Assembly: GCF_042453785.1 (NCBI RefSeq)
Contig: NC_091677.1
Coordinates: 32,905,001-32,969,000, forward strand
Direction: 5' to 3'
DNA: 64,000 nt
Source: Malus domestica
Lineage: Eukaryota; Streptophyta; Magnoliopsida; Rosales; Rosaceae
This document shows positions 21,970-32,320 of this stretch, piece by piece; positions within the stretch are counted from its first letter, which is position 1, and each line of letters begins with the position of its first letter. The notes under the pieces were generated by a model. It was not told the origin of the DNA. It searched no databases and worked only from the letters and a program-made list of their open reading frames with translations. Position numbers and translations under genes: made by a program.

Positions 21970-24162
21970 TGACACACCCCGATCCTAGAATCAAAGCGTG
22001 TTGGCCGTCACGTGAGCGTGACGTAGCCAAAAGTGCGACACGGAAGCAAGAGATAATAGAAATATGAAGGAATTTAAACCAACCACTAGCAGTAATAACC
22101 TACTAGCATAAAAGAGTGAGTTCTAAAGTAAAACACACGAATTCAAAGCGTAGGTATCAAGTGCAGTCTAGTAGGACTATAATTAAAAGTACAACACCCG
22201 CAGGTGAGTCCTACATGCAGAACGCCGAAAAAGACCTTGTGAGCCACCAACTACTAACTAGAACCTGGAGGGGCGCAAAACAAAGATGAGTGGGTCAGTA
22301 AAATCAAAGATTTTCCAAAACATTTCCTTTAAAACATTTCTAACCCCTCACCGTAAAACCTGTATACTTTCCCAGAAATTTATTATAAAACATATATACA
22401 TATATCATCAAACTCAGCTCACAATCTTTCAACGCTTTTCAGAAAGAATATGCCATGCCATGCCATGCCAAAATATAATATGAATGCATCGATATAAATC
22501 AGGTGAAATAATAAATCAACCGGAGACCCTACAATGGTCATGACGGCTGATTTTATAGCTCAATATCCCACTCAGCCGGAGTCACCACAGTGACCTATAC
22601 GGCCATACTCTGCACGTCACTCGGAACTACGTAAGGTAGTCTGTACGATGAAAGGTGTAAGAATACGCTCTAGTGCTTCTCTCATCAATCATGGCGCGCA
22701 TAACTAAGGTCACCCACTAGTCGGAATCACATCTAGTGATCTATACGACTAGCATGTCGAAACCCTCACATGGTCTGTACGACAGTCACCTACTTGGATC
22801 CAAGGCGAGCCTGCGGTGTGGTGAATAATATAAGCACTAACACCTAGGGTGCAGGTTATGAGCTTTCAATGCAATTCACATAAATAAATCGTATGAATAA
22901 TGTAAAAACTCACTTGTGCGTCCACAACGTCAATTCATATATATATGCATCAATTATCAATTCAAATATCTCATCAATTGCATGCATGGCATTTTAAAAC
23001 ATATTTTCATATAAATGCATTTTCTGGGAAAAACAGTAGTATATAGGTAATACGAAAACAAAGCTGCCCACTCACTGGTAAGTCGATGGGTCGTAACCCC
23101 CGTGACGTCCCTGGATGCGCTCGTCCTCGGGATAGGTGTCACCTATATGCGAAACAATTATAAAAACGTTAATTAAAACACATAACCAATAATTCGAAAT
23201 AACTTTTCATACGGTGCTCAATTTGGGTATGTGAATATACCACAACGACCTACTCGACGTCACGAACGACGAGGAATTTTTAGAAAATTTTTTGGAAGCC
23301 CCACGCGCCGTCATGCGCCGGCCAAGGCACGGCCAGACGCGCGGTTACGCGCAGGCCACGTGTCGCGCGTGTTGTCTCCTACCCTGGGCTCGTCGGACTG
23401 GTTTTTCCGGTGGCCAGATTCCGACGAATTTTGTAATTGCTTGTTCTCCTTCGTTTCTCAACCGTTTTCTTCGAATTTTATATCAATTTGAAGCCCTCAA
23501 CATGTAGAATCACGATAGACTAGTTTCAAGGTCTAAAATTCACTAGATTTTACCTGGGGAAGCACGATAATTCGAAAATTTTGAGAAACTCCGTTCTCGG
23601 TCCTCCGACGTCCAAATGTTACCAACGAAGTACCCCGAAGCTCGTGAGGATGTCCTTAAGCTCACTGTGAGCTTGAAATTCCCTGAAATGTAAGATTTCA
23701 CGTGTGCATGAACAGTGCACATTTTCGGGGTTAGGGTTCCACGACGATTCCGAGGGTTTCACTTCCTAAAACTAGTACCATTCAACTCAGAATATCAAAA
23801 GGATGAAGAATCATACCTTATTTGCTTCGATCCGCAAAGTTTTGAAGGGTTTTGGTCTTGTCCGTACTATTTCGAGAGGGAGAGAGTGAGAGAGAGTCGT
23901 GAGGGAAGAGAGAGAGAAAGCACGGGGGAAGGGAGAGAGAGCAGGGAGTGCGTGTGTGTGTTTGTGTGGTCCAACGCAAATCCACATCATCAATTTCTCA
24001 TCCTAGCTCCCTAACCACACACAAAAAATATCCCACATAAGCAAAGTCCAAGGTTAAGAATTTAAGTCTAAATAATGCCACACACACATACCTTAATACC
24101 CGTCAAGGGTAATTCCGTCATTTCACGTCCCCGATATAAAAATCCCGGGACAGGCTGTGACA
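21970..24162 (-). repeat. Full LTR of the rearranged gypsy element
   Basis: 2193 bp, on the minus strand starting TGTCACAGCCTGTCCCGGG and ending GGATCGGGGTGTGTCA, followed by the primer site. It is the only complete LTR in the element and is placed to drive transcription leftward into the inverted repeat. It is homologous to the solo LTR at 16161-18245. Confidence 0.88.
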
Positions 24163-24316
24163 CACACGCTCTGACCTGTCAATAAACAGCACATCATAAC
24201 AATTTGTTGCAGTAAATGAAACCCAAATATACAATTGCAATTCCAGTTCATTCAAGTCGATCCTATTCTAGTTTAATGGTAAGTCAGTACGGAACCGAGA
24301 TTTAGATTACAACCTC

Positions 24317-25711
24317 ACCAAAATACAAACCTACACTTAAGCAGAATAAAATACAAGAAATAAAGACACCGAGAAATTTACGAGATTCGACAAAATTATG
24401 CTTACGACCTTAGAGAGATACTGCTCTTCACTATTAGGATAACGAGTACAAGATACACTTGAGTTAAATCGACTTAACCCATTAGGTTCACAAATGATTA
24501 GTTATGTAAAATCGCCTTGGTTAAGAAAAAGAATAATGCTTAGACCAACTTTTAAGATTAAATTTACAAATCATGTGACATGTCACCAAATTCCCATTTA
24601 TTCTTTCACGACCGCTTAGGGTTATAGAGTTTGGCACCAATTTTGCTTGGATCAAATTGTATACGAGCCTACTGATGGATCCACATAGGAGCCAATATAT
24701 GCAATTGCCCCCCTCACCACTTTTCCTACACATGAAATTGACAAAAATTCATTTGTTATTCTTCTTGAACCCAAATACCATTCAAGCATGATGCCTGACA
24801 AAATATCTCAAATGACTCAAAGAGGCTGAAGCATGGTTGGTAGCAAGGGGCAACTTGCCAAAGTGGTGTGCGGGTTTCATCTCGGCCTCGGAAGAAAGAG
24901 AATCTTCCATTCCCCACTAATTTGTAATTATTGTGTTCCTTTAACTTCTACCAAATTCTTTCTATGCTCGTCTCTTTTAATTCTTGTTTCTGGTTCTGGC
25001 CTGCTGGCCATTGCCTTGCTTTGGTCTTGTATGTTAATGTTTGTCTCTCTTAACAAATTTGGTCTTTCATAAAGATACCAGAAAGAAACCAATTGGACTT
25101 GATGGTCGTGAATTTTTGGATTGGCCATGTTACAAACTATTGACAATATCATGTTATAAACTATTCTTGCTTATTAGAGAGGCCGACTCGAACTCAACTG
25201 CAAACAGTAAACAATGAATATATTCTTCTGACTAAGCGCTCGTTTGAAAGTGTTTTTAAAATAACTTGAAACACTCTTGGTGAAATTGTTTTTGGCCTCC
25301 AAAAGCATTATGTAGGAAGCACATGTGTTTTTCTAAGATTCACTTGCATTTTTAGTAAGGATTAGTTCCATAAAAAAACTTTCATCAAAATGATTTCGGT
25401 TATTTTAAAAGTACACTTTCCAAACGAGTCCTAACTGGCATAAAATTAACCTGATGTTTAACCATATGAAAATCATGTATCTTAAACAATTATATGCATA
25501 AAACATCAAAAGTAGGCCTACAAAGCGCAACAGACACACTCCGTCCTTCCTATATCTTGCACTTTCTTTCTTATTCAAAAGCCAACACTACAAACAAAAG
25601 GAAAACTGCAGGACCTTTGCAGCAGCGCATATGAGACAGCAATAGTAAGCAAGCAAGCAAGCTCTCCCCCGCCATAAGAGTCTGAGATGAGAGCTTCGTT
25701 CAGCTTTTTCT
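24317..25711. other. Intergenic sequence at junction between the duplicated units
   Basis: The first 160 bp (24317-24477) lie between the end of unit 1 and the start of unit 2. About 260 bp at 24724-24984 are absent from unit 1 (between CCACCACTT and CTTGTTTCTGG), most simply a deletion in unit 1 at a short CTT match. No gene is seen. Confidence 0.55.
25238..25430. mobile_element. MITE of the 'GCTCGTTTG' family, unit 2 copy a
   Basis: Paralogue of 11625-11817, with inverted ends GCTCGTTTGAAAGTG and (reversed) GACTCGTTTGGAAAG. Non-coding. Confidence 0.6.
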
Positions 25712-26031
25712 TTATCCTAGAAGAAGAAGACTGACCCCAAACGAAATTGTGCACCCTATAAGCCCGATTATAGCCAAGAACCCGTATTTCCTGTCATTTT
25801 ACAATAACGAAGTGTAAATTAAGTCTGACATGTTATGGTGCTTGTCACATAAAAATTTGTATCATTGATAAGTGAAATCTTATTGATCTGAATATATTAT
25901 CGGTCAATATTTACAGTCTTATAACATAAGACTATGGCTTAAAATTGCATATAAGAATATGGTGTTGGTCGCATAACATATCATGCGAGATAGATATTAA
26001 CAAAAGAATATGGCTTAAAATTGCATATATA

Positions 26032-26236
26032 GGAAAGAGATCCTATTCGGATCTCTTCCTCCAAAACCACCAAATCAAGTGATCTGGGCCCTTGAAATTT
26101 AATCCAATTGCTAAAAACAGAGAAGTTAGTAAAAACTTTTAAAAGTTGTAATAATTTTTAACCGTTATATCAAATTTCAAAGGTCCGAATCACTTGATTT
26201 GATGGCTTTAGAGGAAAAAGATCCGGATCTCTTTCC
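26032..26236. mobile_element. Mutator-like MITE, only in unit 2
   Basis: 205 bp with inverted ends GGAAAGAGATCC and (reversed) GGAAAGAGATCC, a further inverted TCGGATCTCTTCCT / AAAGATCCGGATC region and inverted AATCAAGTGAT / ATCACTTGATT blocks. It is flanked by 9-bp duplications GCATATATA (26023-26031, 26237-26245). The unit-1 site near 12375 is empty. Confidence 0.85.
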
Positions 26237-27029
26237 GCATATATATATAAACAAAACCCTAATGCCTCGTTTATTGAGAGCATGTACTTTGTAGGATTAT
26301 TCACACTAAAAAAGACAACTTTTAAACTTAGACAAAAGAAAAAAAATTGTCATCCATTTCTTCATTCAAAATGACTTCAATATGGTAAATAATTCCAAAA
26401 TAAATCCCTTCTAACAGACGAGGACTAATAGCTCATCTACACTCCCATCTCAAATTTCTTGATATCTCCATTTCTCTATTATGAAAATGAGGCGAGTGCA
26501 TAATGGGTATCAATTAAAATTCATTTAGTTTAATTTCATCTTACAATATCATTATCACTACTAATCGCACCCTTATATCATGGTGCTTTTATATTAAATA
26601 GGTTTTTTTTTTTTTTGTTGAGTTCCAAATTAAACGGATCTTTGCCGATATCCAATAGCAACCTAATAAATTGATTTACCACATCTACATATGACTATTC
26701 TAAAATTCGAATGACAAATATACCCGATGGCAAGGCGGTTCATGGGGTCACCGGTGGCGTAGCCTTTGAAGTAGAAATAGCGAGTGAAAGTGAAGAGGAA
26801 ACCAAGGGTGGCGGAGATGCAAGGATGCTTAAGACCTCCCAATACCAGAAGCACAAAGAACATTGGCATCATTTCGAGAGAGTTCTGATGCCCTCTCTGC
26901 ACACAGTTGAACACTTTTGCATCTTTGTTCTCCGATTCCGACACATACATGGTCGGATATGGCACCTTGTACCTGCGGCGGTGGTGACCATTTCCAATTA
27001 ATTGACGATAAACGATAATCAATTTGACA

Positions 27030-27450
27030 AACGATAATGGTAATTGTGCTGAAACTACGAGAGAGAGAGAGAGATTCAAACTTAGCTACAAAGGTTACAA
27101 AGGTGAATCATACAGCTATAACCAACTCGACTAACTCAATTCCAAACAAACAAAGATCATATAATTACACTAAATTCATTTACAATGTAGGAAAGAGATT
27201 TGAACATATAGCTACAGAGGTAGATCACACAGCTCTAGCCAACTCAACTAACTCAATTTCAAACAATTAACAATAGATGACAATAAATTTGACGATCGAT
27301 ATGATAATTGCGCTAAATTTATGTACACTACGAGAGAGAGAGATTCGAACTTAGCTACAGATGCAAATCACATGACTCTGGCCAACTCACTAACTCAATT
27401 CCAAATAATTAACAATAAATTTGACAAACGATATATATGATAACTATGCT
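27030..27450. repeat. Tandem repeats in intron 1 of the MGST3 pseudogene
   Basis: Paralogue of the array at 13195-13600, with the same GAGAGAGATTC.AAC, CTAACTCAATTCCAAA and AATTTGAC..ACGATA blocks repeated three times. Confidence 0.65.
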
Positions 27451-27756
27451 AAATTCATCTGAAATATGACGAAGGAGTTTCAAATTAAACACAAAACTCA
27501 AACTAAACTCAAGTGTAGAGAACGACGGCGAGGACTACATAGCCGTATTCTTTGGGCAGCAATTCGACTGCAGAAGTCATTTTCTCTTCTTCTCTTCTTT
27601 ACGTGGGTTTAATCTGGGCATTGGGGTATCGACCTTTACTAGTCTTATACTTGTTTCCCGACTTTTTCTCCAAGACAACTCTAGAGTTTAATATTTCAAC
27701 TGTCATGTACAGAGGGCCAATTTGCTCACTGCTGATGCTCACCTTCATTGATTACT

Positions 27757-27907
27757 GTTTTTTTTTTTTTTTAACAAACGATATTATTTATATTAAGAAA
27801 TAGAAATGAACTTAGTCTCATAATAAATTAAACAATAATGTAGTTCAAGCTCGTCCTTGGCAAGAATCGAATCTAAGACCTCTTACTTACAAGTGAAGAG
27901 GAATACA
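27757..27907 (-). mobile_element. SINE-like insertion, only in unit 2
   Basis: Unit 1 lacks this stretch: there TTCATTGATG... runs directly into ATTCGTTTGATATAATTG. On the minus strand it starts near GTATTCCTCTTCACTTG, has a box-B-like AGATTCGATTCTTG and ends in a run of about 15 A. These are features of a tRNA-derived SINE. Borders and target duplication are not sharp. Confidence 0.55.
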
Positions 27908-27948
27908 TTCGTTTGATATAATTGTTTTAACAAAATTGTTATTTTTAT

Positions 27949-28119
27949 GAGTAATGGTAAGGATGCTAAATTTTTTAAACCAAATTTGCAAACTAAATGG
28001 TGTGGTTGTAGATGATTGGATTATTAATTAAGTATCAATTAACGTGCTTGTTTCTTATTGATGACACATAATTTGATTTGCAATTTGGTTTAAAAAATTT
28101 AATTTCTCTAACATTACTC
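27949..28119. mobile_element. Small Mutator-like MITE, family M1
   Basis: 171 bp, from GAGTAATGGTAAGGATGC to TCTAACATTACTC, flanked by 9-bp duplications TATTTTTAT. It shares the internal GATGATTG.ATTATTA.TTAAGT and GATGACACAT signature with copies at 52679, 59895 and 62895. It is absent from unit 1. Confidence 0.85.
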
Positions 28120-28707
28120 TATTTTTATTATCTATTTATATCATCATTTATGATTATTTTCTCACGAGACCGTATGTGTTGGTGGGTCCTATTTGTATTA
28201 GAGAGATGATACACATGATATTACAAATAGATGATAAGTGCAGAACTACTATTTTTTTTTTTTTTGAAACGCACTACTCTTGATTTAATACATTAACGGT
28301 GGTGCATTTTTGCTCATTAACTAAAGGGTGATAGTGCTCACCACCTATTTAGATGAGTATATATTTTAAAATTTGTATCTATCCACTACACAAATGTCTA
28401 AATTTAAATTTATATAATGATAATAAATAAGATGATTAGCATCATCATCACTTGAGTTGATGAGCAAAAATATTTTACATAGGGGTTAAGGAAAAATGCA
28501 CTCATCAATACGTTGACCCAAAACAACAAAATAAAAAGATAAAAATACATGTTTGCGTAACAAGTACATTAATTTTTTAGAGTAGGAGTGGTTGGTTTTC
28601 GTGATCGACTTTTACTCCATGCAATGCATCCCTTTATCTTTGACATTTTTTTTTTCAATCTTTATCTTTGACTTTAACTCCAATCAATTTTCCAAAGATA
28701 ATATTTT

Positions 28708-29429
28708 GGGAAATTTTATTCAAATCCATTTATCTTATTTTTACACCTAATTTTAGTTTTTAATCTTAAAATTTCGAATCTGCCTAACAATATTATTTCT
28801 ACACATCATAATTAAAAAGAACAAAAAAATAAAATATAAAATTCCAACACTAGAAAACCCGGGCCATGCTATCACTCCAAACCCTAACCACCCCCAATTT
28901 ATACCCCTCCCCAACCCCCAACCGCTATCTTTTTATCACCCACAATGAAATCCCCAAAGATCTCAGTCATCAATGTCCCTTTCCCGACCTTTCGCCGGCC
29001 ACACAATAACTCTCTCTTCCATACAGTTCTTCTAACATGTCCGAATTATGCCGAAATTGTCGACGTGTCAAATCTAATTGTGTTTGGACCATATGTTAAT
29101 AATACCATTAATTTTTCCAAAATAAAAAATAAAAAAAATATTGACATGTTTCTTTTGGGTTTTTTAATCGTGGGTTGTTGGAAATAATGTTCTAATTTCC
29201 AAATTGTTGTGGGCAGTAAGAGAGGTGGCAGTGGGGAGTTGGGGAGGTCAGAAATTGGGTGGTTGAGGTTTGAAGAGATAGGATGGTTGCCTATTGCTAA
29301 ATTATTATTATTTTCTTTTTGTGCATGTTGGGTGTAGAAAGAGAATTATTTGGCACGTTTGAAATTTCAAAATAAAAAATAAAAAATTGAATATAGAAAG
29401 AGGATAAATGAGTCTAAATAAAATGTCCC
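28708..29429. mobile_element. Mutator-like non-autonomous element (722 bp), only in unit 2
   Basis: Ends GGGAAATTTTATTCAAATCC and (reversed) GGGACATTTTATTTAGACTC are inverted repeats, flanked by 9-bp duplications TAATATTTT (28699-28707, 29430-29438). Unit 1 has the single-copy empty site GAGTAATATTTTATGC near 14610. An 80-codon open frame inside (28945-29187) does not resemble a transposase. Confidence 0.85.
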
Positions 29430-29558
29430 TAATATTTTATGCAACTCTAAAACGGCCACACACGTGCCTTTCACATGCTAATTCCATTGAAAAAGTAGCA
29501 GAACTACATTATTGATTGTCCTCAAATTCCAACAATTCTTAAACTACATGAGTTAATG

Positions 29559-29755
29559 GCTCATTCGGAGTATTTTAAAATAACCGAAATATTATAAAGA
29601 CATGCTTTTGAGTTTCAAAAGCAATTGAAATGTTTCAGGTAAGAAGCATGGTTATGTGTTTATTTCACAAAACAATTTAAGTATTTTCTTAAAACTTATA
29701 TGAATTTTTACTAGAGATTGATTAGAAAACGATTTTCACACATCCAAACGGATTC
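29559..29755. mobile_element. MITE of the 'GCTCGTTTG' family, unit 2 copy b
   Basis: Paralogue of 14739-14937, with inverted ends GGCTCATTCGGAGTATTTT and (reversed) GAATCCGTTTGGATGTG. Confidence 0.5.
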
Positions 29756-30033
29756 TAAATTGCAACAATTGTAACTACAAGGACAAAAGTGGACGTTTTC
29801 TACAAGTACCAAAATCATACATTTGGCCAAAACAAAAGGAACACGAGAACAAAACATAAGGGGAGACGAAAACAACACAAGAAAGTAGCCATTACATACA
29901 ATGATACAAGCCATAACATTCCACATAAACATTTTAAAATCCCCAGAGGACCTAAACGCACGACGACGACGACTTAGCCTATATTTTGCAGAGTTTGCAC
30001 TTCTGACTGCGACACAATGCCTGATTGACTGTG

Positions 30034-30402
30034 TCAAACTTCCCAATTTTTCCCGTCGAAATACTTAATCTCAACGCAGGTGAGTGTTCCAGGATCAACA
30101 CACCTAAACGTGATTGCGACCCCATCAGGGTTCTCGCGTTGATAGTAGAAGGAAGTTATCCCACAAACTTTACAGAACGTGTGCTTTGCCGTATGAGTAC
30201 CGAAGGTGTAAGTTGTAATAAACTGCTCAGAATCACCCAAAAGTTCAAATCTTTCGGCAGGGACAACGAAAGCGGTGGTACCCCTCATAGAGCAATTCGA
30301 GCAGTTGCAACTCGTAGCCACGACACTGCTAGGCGCCTTCACTCGCCATCTTACCTTCTTGCAGTGGCACCCGCCTTCATGGACTACCATCTCAGAGTCC
30401 AT
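30034..30402 (-). CDS. CENP-V/GFA-domain protein, copy 2
   Basis: An intronless 122-residue frame starts MDSEMVVHEGGCHCKKVRWR and ends KYFDGKNWEV. It has the same zinc-ligand cysteines as copy 1 (GGCHCKKV, SCNCSNC, TFCKVCGITSF). Substitutions from copy 1 are scattered, as expected for two copies that were both coding for some time. Unlike copy 1, no transposon separates the start codon from upstream DNA, so this copy is the better candidate for an active gene. About 100 bp of the upstream region present beside copy 1 (24163-24260) is missing here. A role in glutathione-linked formaldehyde handling is inferred from bacterial relatives only. Confidence 0.82.
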   Translation of the reverse strand: MDSEMVVHEGGCHCKKVRWRVKAPSSVVATSCNCSNCSMRGTTAFVVPAERFELLGDSEQFITTYTFGTHTAKHTFCKVCGITSFYYQRENPDGVAITFRCVDPGTLTCVEIKYFDGKNWEV

Positions 30403-32320
30403 GCCTCACGATTCTAAGTCTTCAACAGTACCGCTAATGAACAGGATTTTTTCTTCAAGTCGATCTAGTGCGGAATCAAGATTTAGATTAACACCCACTT
30501 ACAGAATTTCCCGAGCGCTCATTCTACCCCCAAGAGTTTCTCACTCTGACTTCTATTTTCTCTCCTCTGTATTCTCCTTCAAATGCACTTACAGTTCATG
30601 AATATTGTCTTCCCTTTTAGCCATACACTAGCAACTATGCCAACAACCACGACCAGAAAGTCTCAAGTTCACATATTCGACACCTAGCCTATCCAGTCGA
30701 CAACTTGCAATATTTTCCTCCACCAAGCCGAAAGCATTGAAGAAGGATTTGGAGAACATAATACTAAATAGGCAGCTGCCGGCGGCGGCGGCTTCGGTGG
30801 GGGGCTCTTTAAGGGACGGGACAGCCCACGGCTGAAGTAGCAGGCCCCCATTCGCAGGCCACTTATAGCCCATACTTCATTTTAGGGTCAAATTAAAAAA
30901 AAAGAAAAAAAAACTTTACTGAATCAGCCAAAACAGTCCCGACATCCCTACCTTCGCAGCAGTCCAGCCTCCACCTCCTCCTCCTCCTCCTCTGCTCTCA
31001 CTCTGTAAGTCCTTCTTCTTATTCTTCCTTAAAATTAGGGGCTGAGTTAATGTCCTAATTATGTTTTAGGGAGCCGATTAACTTAGGAGCTAATGAATTG
31101 TTTCAGTTAATACTCTGTGTATGTATAGTTTCATATTTCAGGAGCTTCCAGTTTCAGTGGCCTAACAGGATAGATAAAATGACTTGTTTAATTCTCATAA
31201 TTTTTTGTTTGACTGACTGACATGGTTGTTGTGATTTGTTGCTTTAGTAAACTACAACTTAAACTAGTTTTATATTATTTTTCAATTACATGGATGTTTG
31301 TTGTTGATGTTTTTTTGTTTTTCTTTTAAGTTTTTGCTAATAGGCCCGTTTAAAGTATCTACGAGATTGTCGATACTTTAAATATTCGAAAAATCAAGAA
31401 TGAATATTGAAATTGGGTGAAATTTAAACTCCACTGTATTTCGGCAAGATATAGGAAAATCAATGAATATCAATGATGCTTTCACCACATAAATTTTGCC
31501 GGAGCACATTGCAGATTTCGAACTTTTGATTTTTTTTTTTTGAGAATTTTTTCTTTAATTTTGACTAAATCTGAATGAGTTGATATACCCACCCATTGCA
31601 AATTTCCATAATTTCCGTTGAAGGCAACCGATATCAATATATCCATCGATATTTCAATAAATTTGCATATCGATATTTTAAGCACTGTATAAGTATGCAT
31701 TTTGAGGTGTAAGGCTCATTACGCTCCCTAGAGTAGGCGTATCTTTCTTAAATTTATTGTTTCCTGCTTGTCAATGAAATTCACTCGTGCGTGTTATAAT
31801 ACCGTTGGATTTCTATCGGGGAAATGATTAACGAAATAGTCTTGTTCATGTCCCATGTGGCAAGTAAATTATTATGAATATGATGGACAATGATCAATGA
31901 GACGATCTTATTTGTTGCCCTTGTGGAAGCTTTAAAAGTAACAATTATCAACGAGTTATGAGTGTTTCATCAGCATCGGGAAACAGTTCCCTTTTGAATT
32001 GGCAGTAGCCATCATGTGTGAAAATAAGTTTTGAGTAGTGAAGTACTGTATGTTGGGTGATTTATCCATTACGTTTACTACTTTACGAAAACAATTTATA
32101 ACTTTCTCTAATGACAAATTTGGAACTCTTGTATATGCTTTTTCTTCATAAGAATATAGTGGTCTTTACTATGTGGATATGCATGTATATAATGTATATA
32201 TATGTGTGTGCGCGCGCGCGCGCGCGCATTCATATCATTTGTATGTTAAACTTGTGCTGACTGCCAAGAGTTTCTGTAGAATCTGTAGGAAGCTTTTAAG
32301 GTATAGATTTGGAAGTAAAG
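30403..32320. promoter_or_regulatory. SHMT3 promoter and probable 5' UTR intron
   Basis: A CT-rich leader-like stretch (30960-31003, with CCTCCTCCTCCTCCTCC) ends in CACTCTGTAAGTCC, a good donor. Acceptor-like TAG sites occur at about 32280-32289, 30-40 bp before the SHMT start codon. A 5' UTR intron of roughly 1.3 kb is therefore likely. The T-rich 31010-32280 stretch has no coding signal. A run of alternating CG (32213-32226) is a microsatellite. Confidence 0.45.
32205..32228. repeat. GT/GC dinucleotide microsatellite
   Basis: TGTGTGTGCGCGCGCGCGCG-type alternating purine-pyrimidine run upstream of SHMT3. Such runs are length-variable and can adopt Z-DNA. Confidence 0.85.

Larger units (their letters stand above)
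18319..24162 (-). mobile_element. Rearranged Ty3/gypsy element with internal inverted repeat
   Basis: The whole 5844-bp block is bounded by TGACACACCCC and GGCTGTGACA and by a 5-bp duplication CACAC (18314-18318, 24163-24167), so it entered as one unit. Read on the minus strand it has a full LTR (24162-21970), primer site, gag, a loop, then an inverted gag, primer site and LTR end, and finally a truncated 3' LTR end (18900-18319). The inverted arms are about 18902-20242 and 20853-22187 with a loop of about 610 bp. No reverse transcriptase or integrase is present, so it is not autonomous. Confidence 0.88.
11115..24316. repeat. Tandem duplication, unit 1 (MGST3 + GFA, with large insertions)
   Basis: From the TTAGGTTCA block at about 11119 the sequence matches the region starting at about 24482 in the same order and orientation: MITEs, MGST3 exons 3-2-1, intron repeats, intergenic DNA and the GFA gene. 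The match ends near a GAGATTTAGATTA block (about 24310 here, about 30485 in unit 2). Without the solo LTR (16161-18245) and the rearranged gypsy element (18319-24162) the unit is about 5.3 kb. Unit 1 also carries a Harbinger-type MITE (15144-15712) that unit 2 lacks. Confidence 0.9.
25712..27580 (-). pseudogene. MGST3 pseudogene, copy 2 (exon 1 truncated)
   Basis: Exon 3 (25712-25790) and exon 2 (26724-26972) are intact and keep their splice sites; exon 2 still encodes KVFNCVQRGHQNSLEMMPM. Exon 1 (27512-27580) keeps the first 23 codons (MTSAVELLPKEYGYVVLAVV..) but a deletion of roughly 100 bp has removed its last 47 bp, the GT donor and adjoining intron; the frame then hits TGA at once. Compared with copy 1 the start also reads Met-Thr instead of Met-Ala. 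Without the donor, normal splicing to exon 2 is not possible, so the gene is most likely dead, though exons 2 and 3 show little decay, which suggests the loss is recent. Confidence 0.88.
24478..30495. repeat. Tandem duplication, unit 2
   Basis: It aligns end to end with unit 1 in the same orientation and carries an MGST3 pseudogene and a GFA gene. Insertions found only here are a MITE (26032-26236), a SINE-like element (about 27757-27907), a small MITE (27949-28119) and a 722-bp element (28708-29429). It lacks the solo LTR, the gypsy element and the Harbinger-type MITE of unit 1. Confidence 0.9.
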
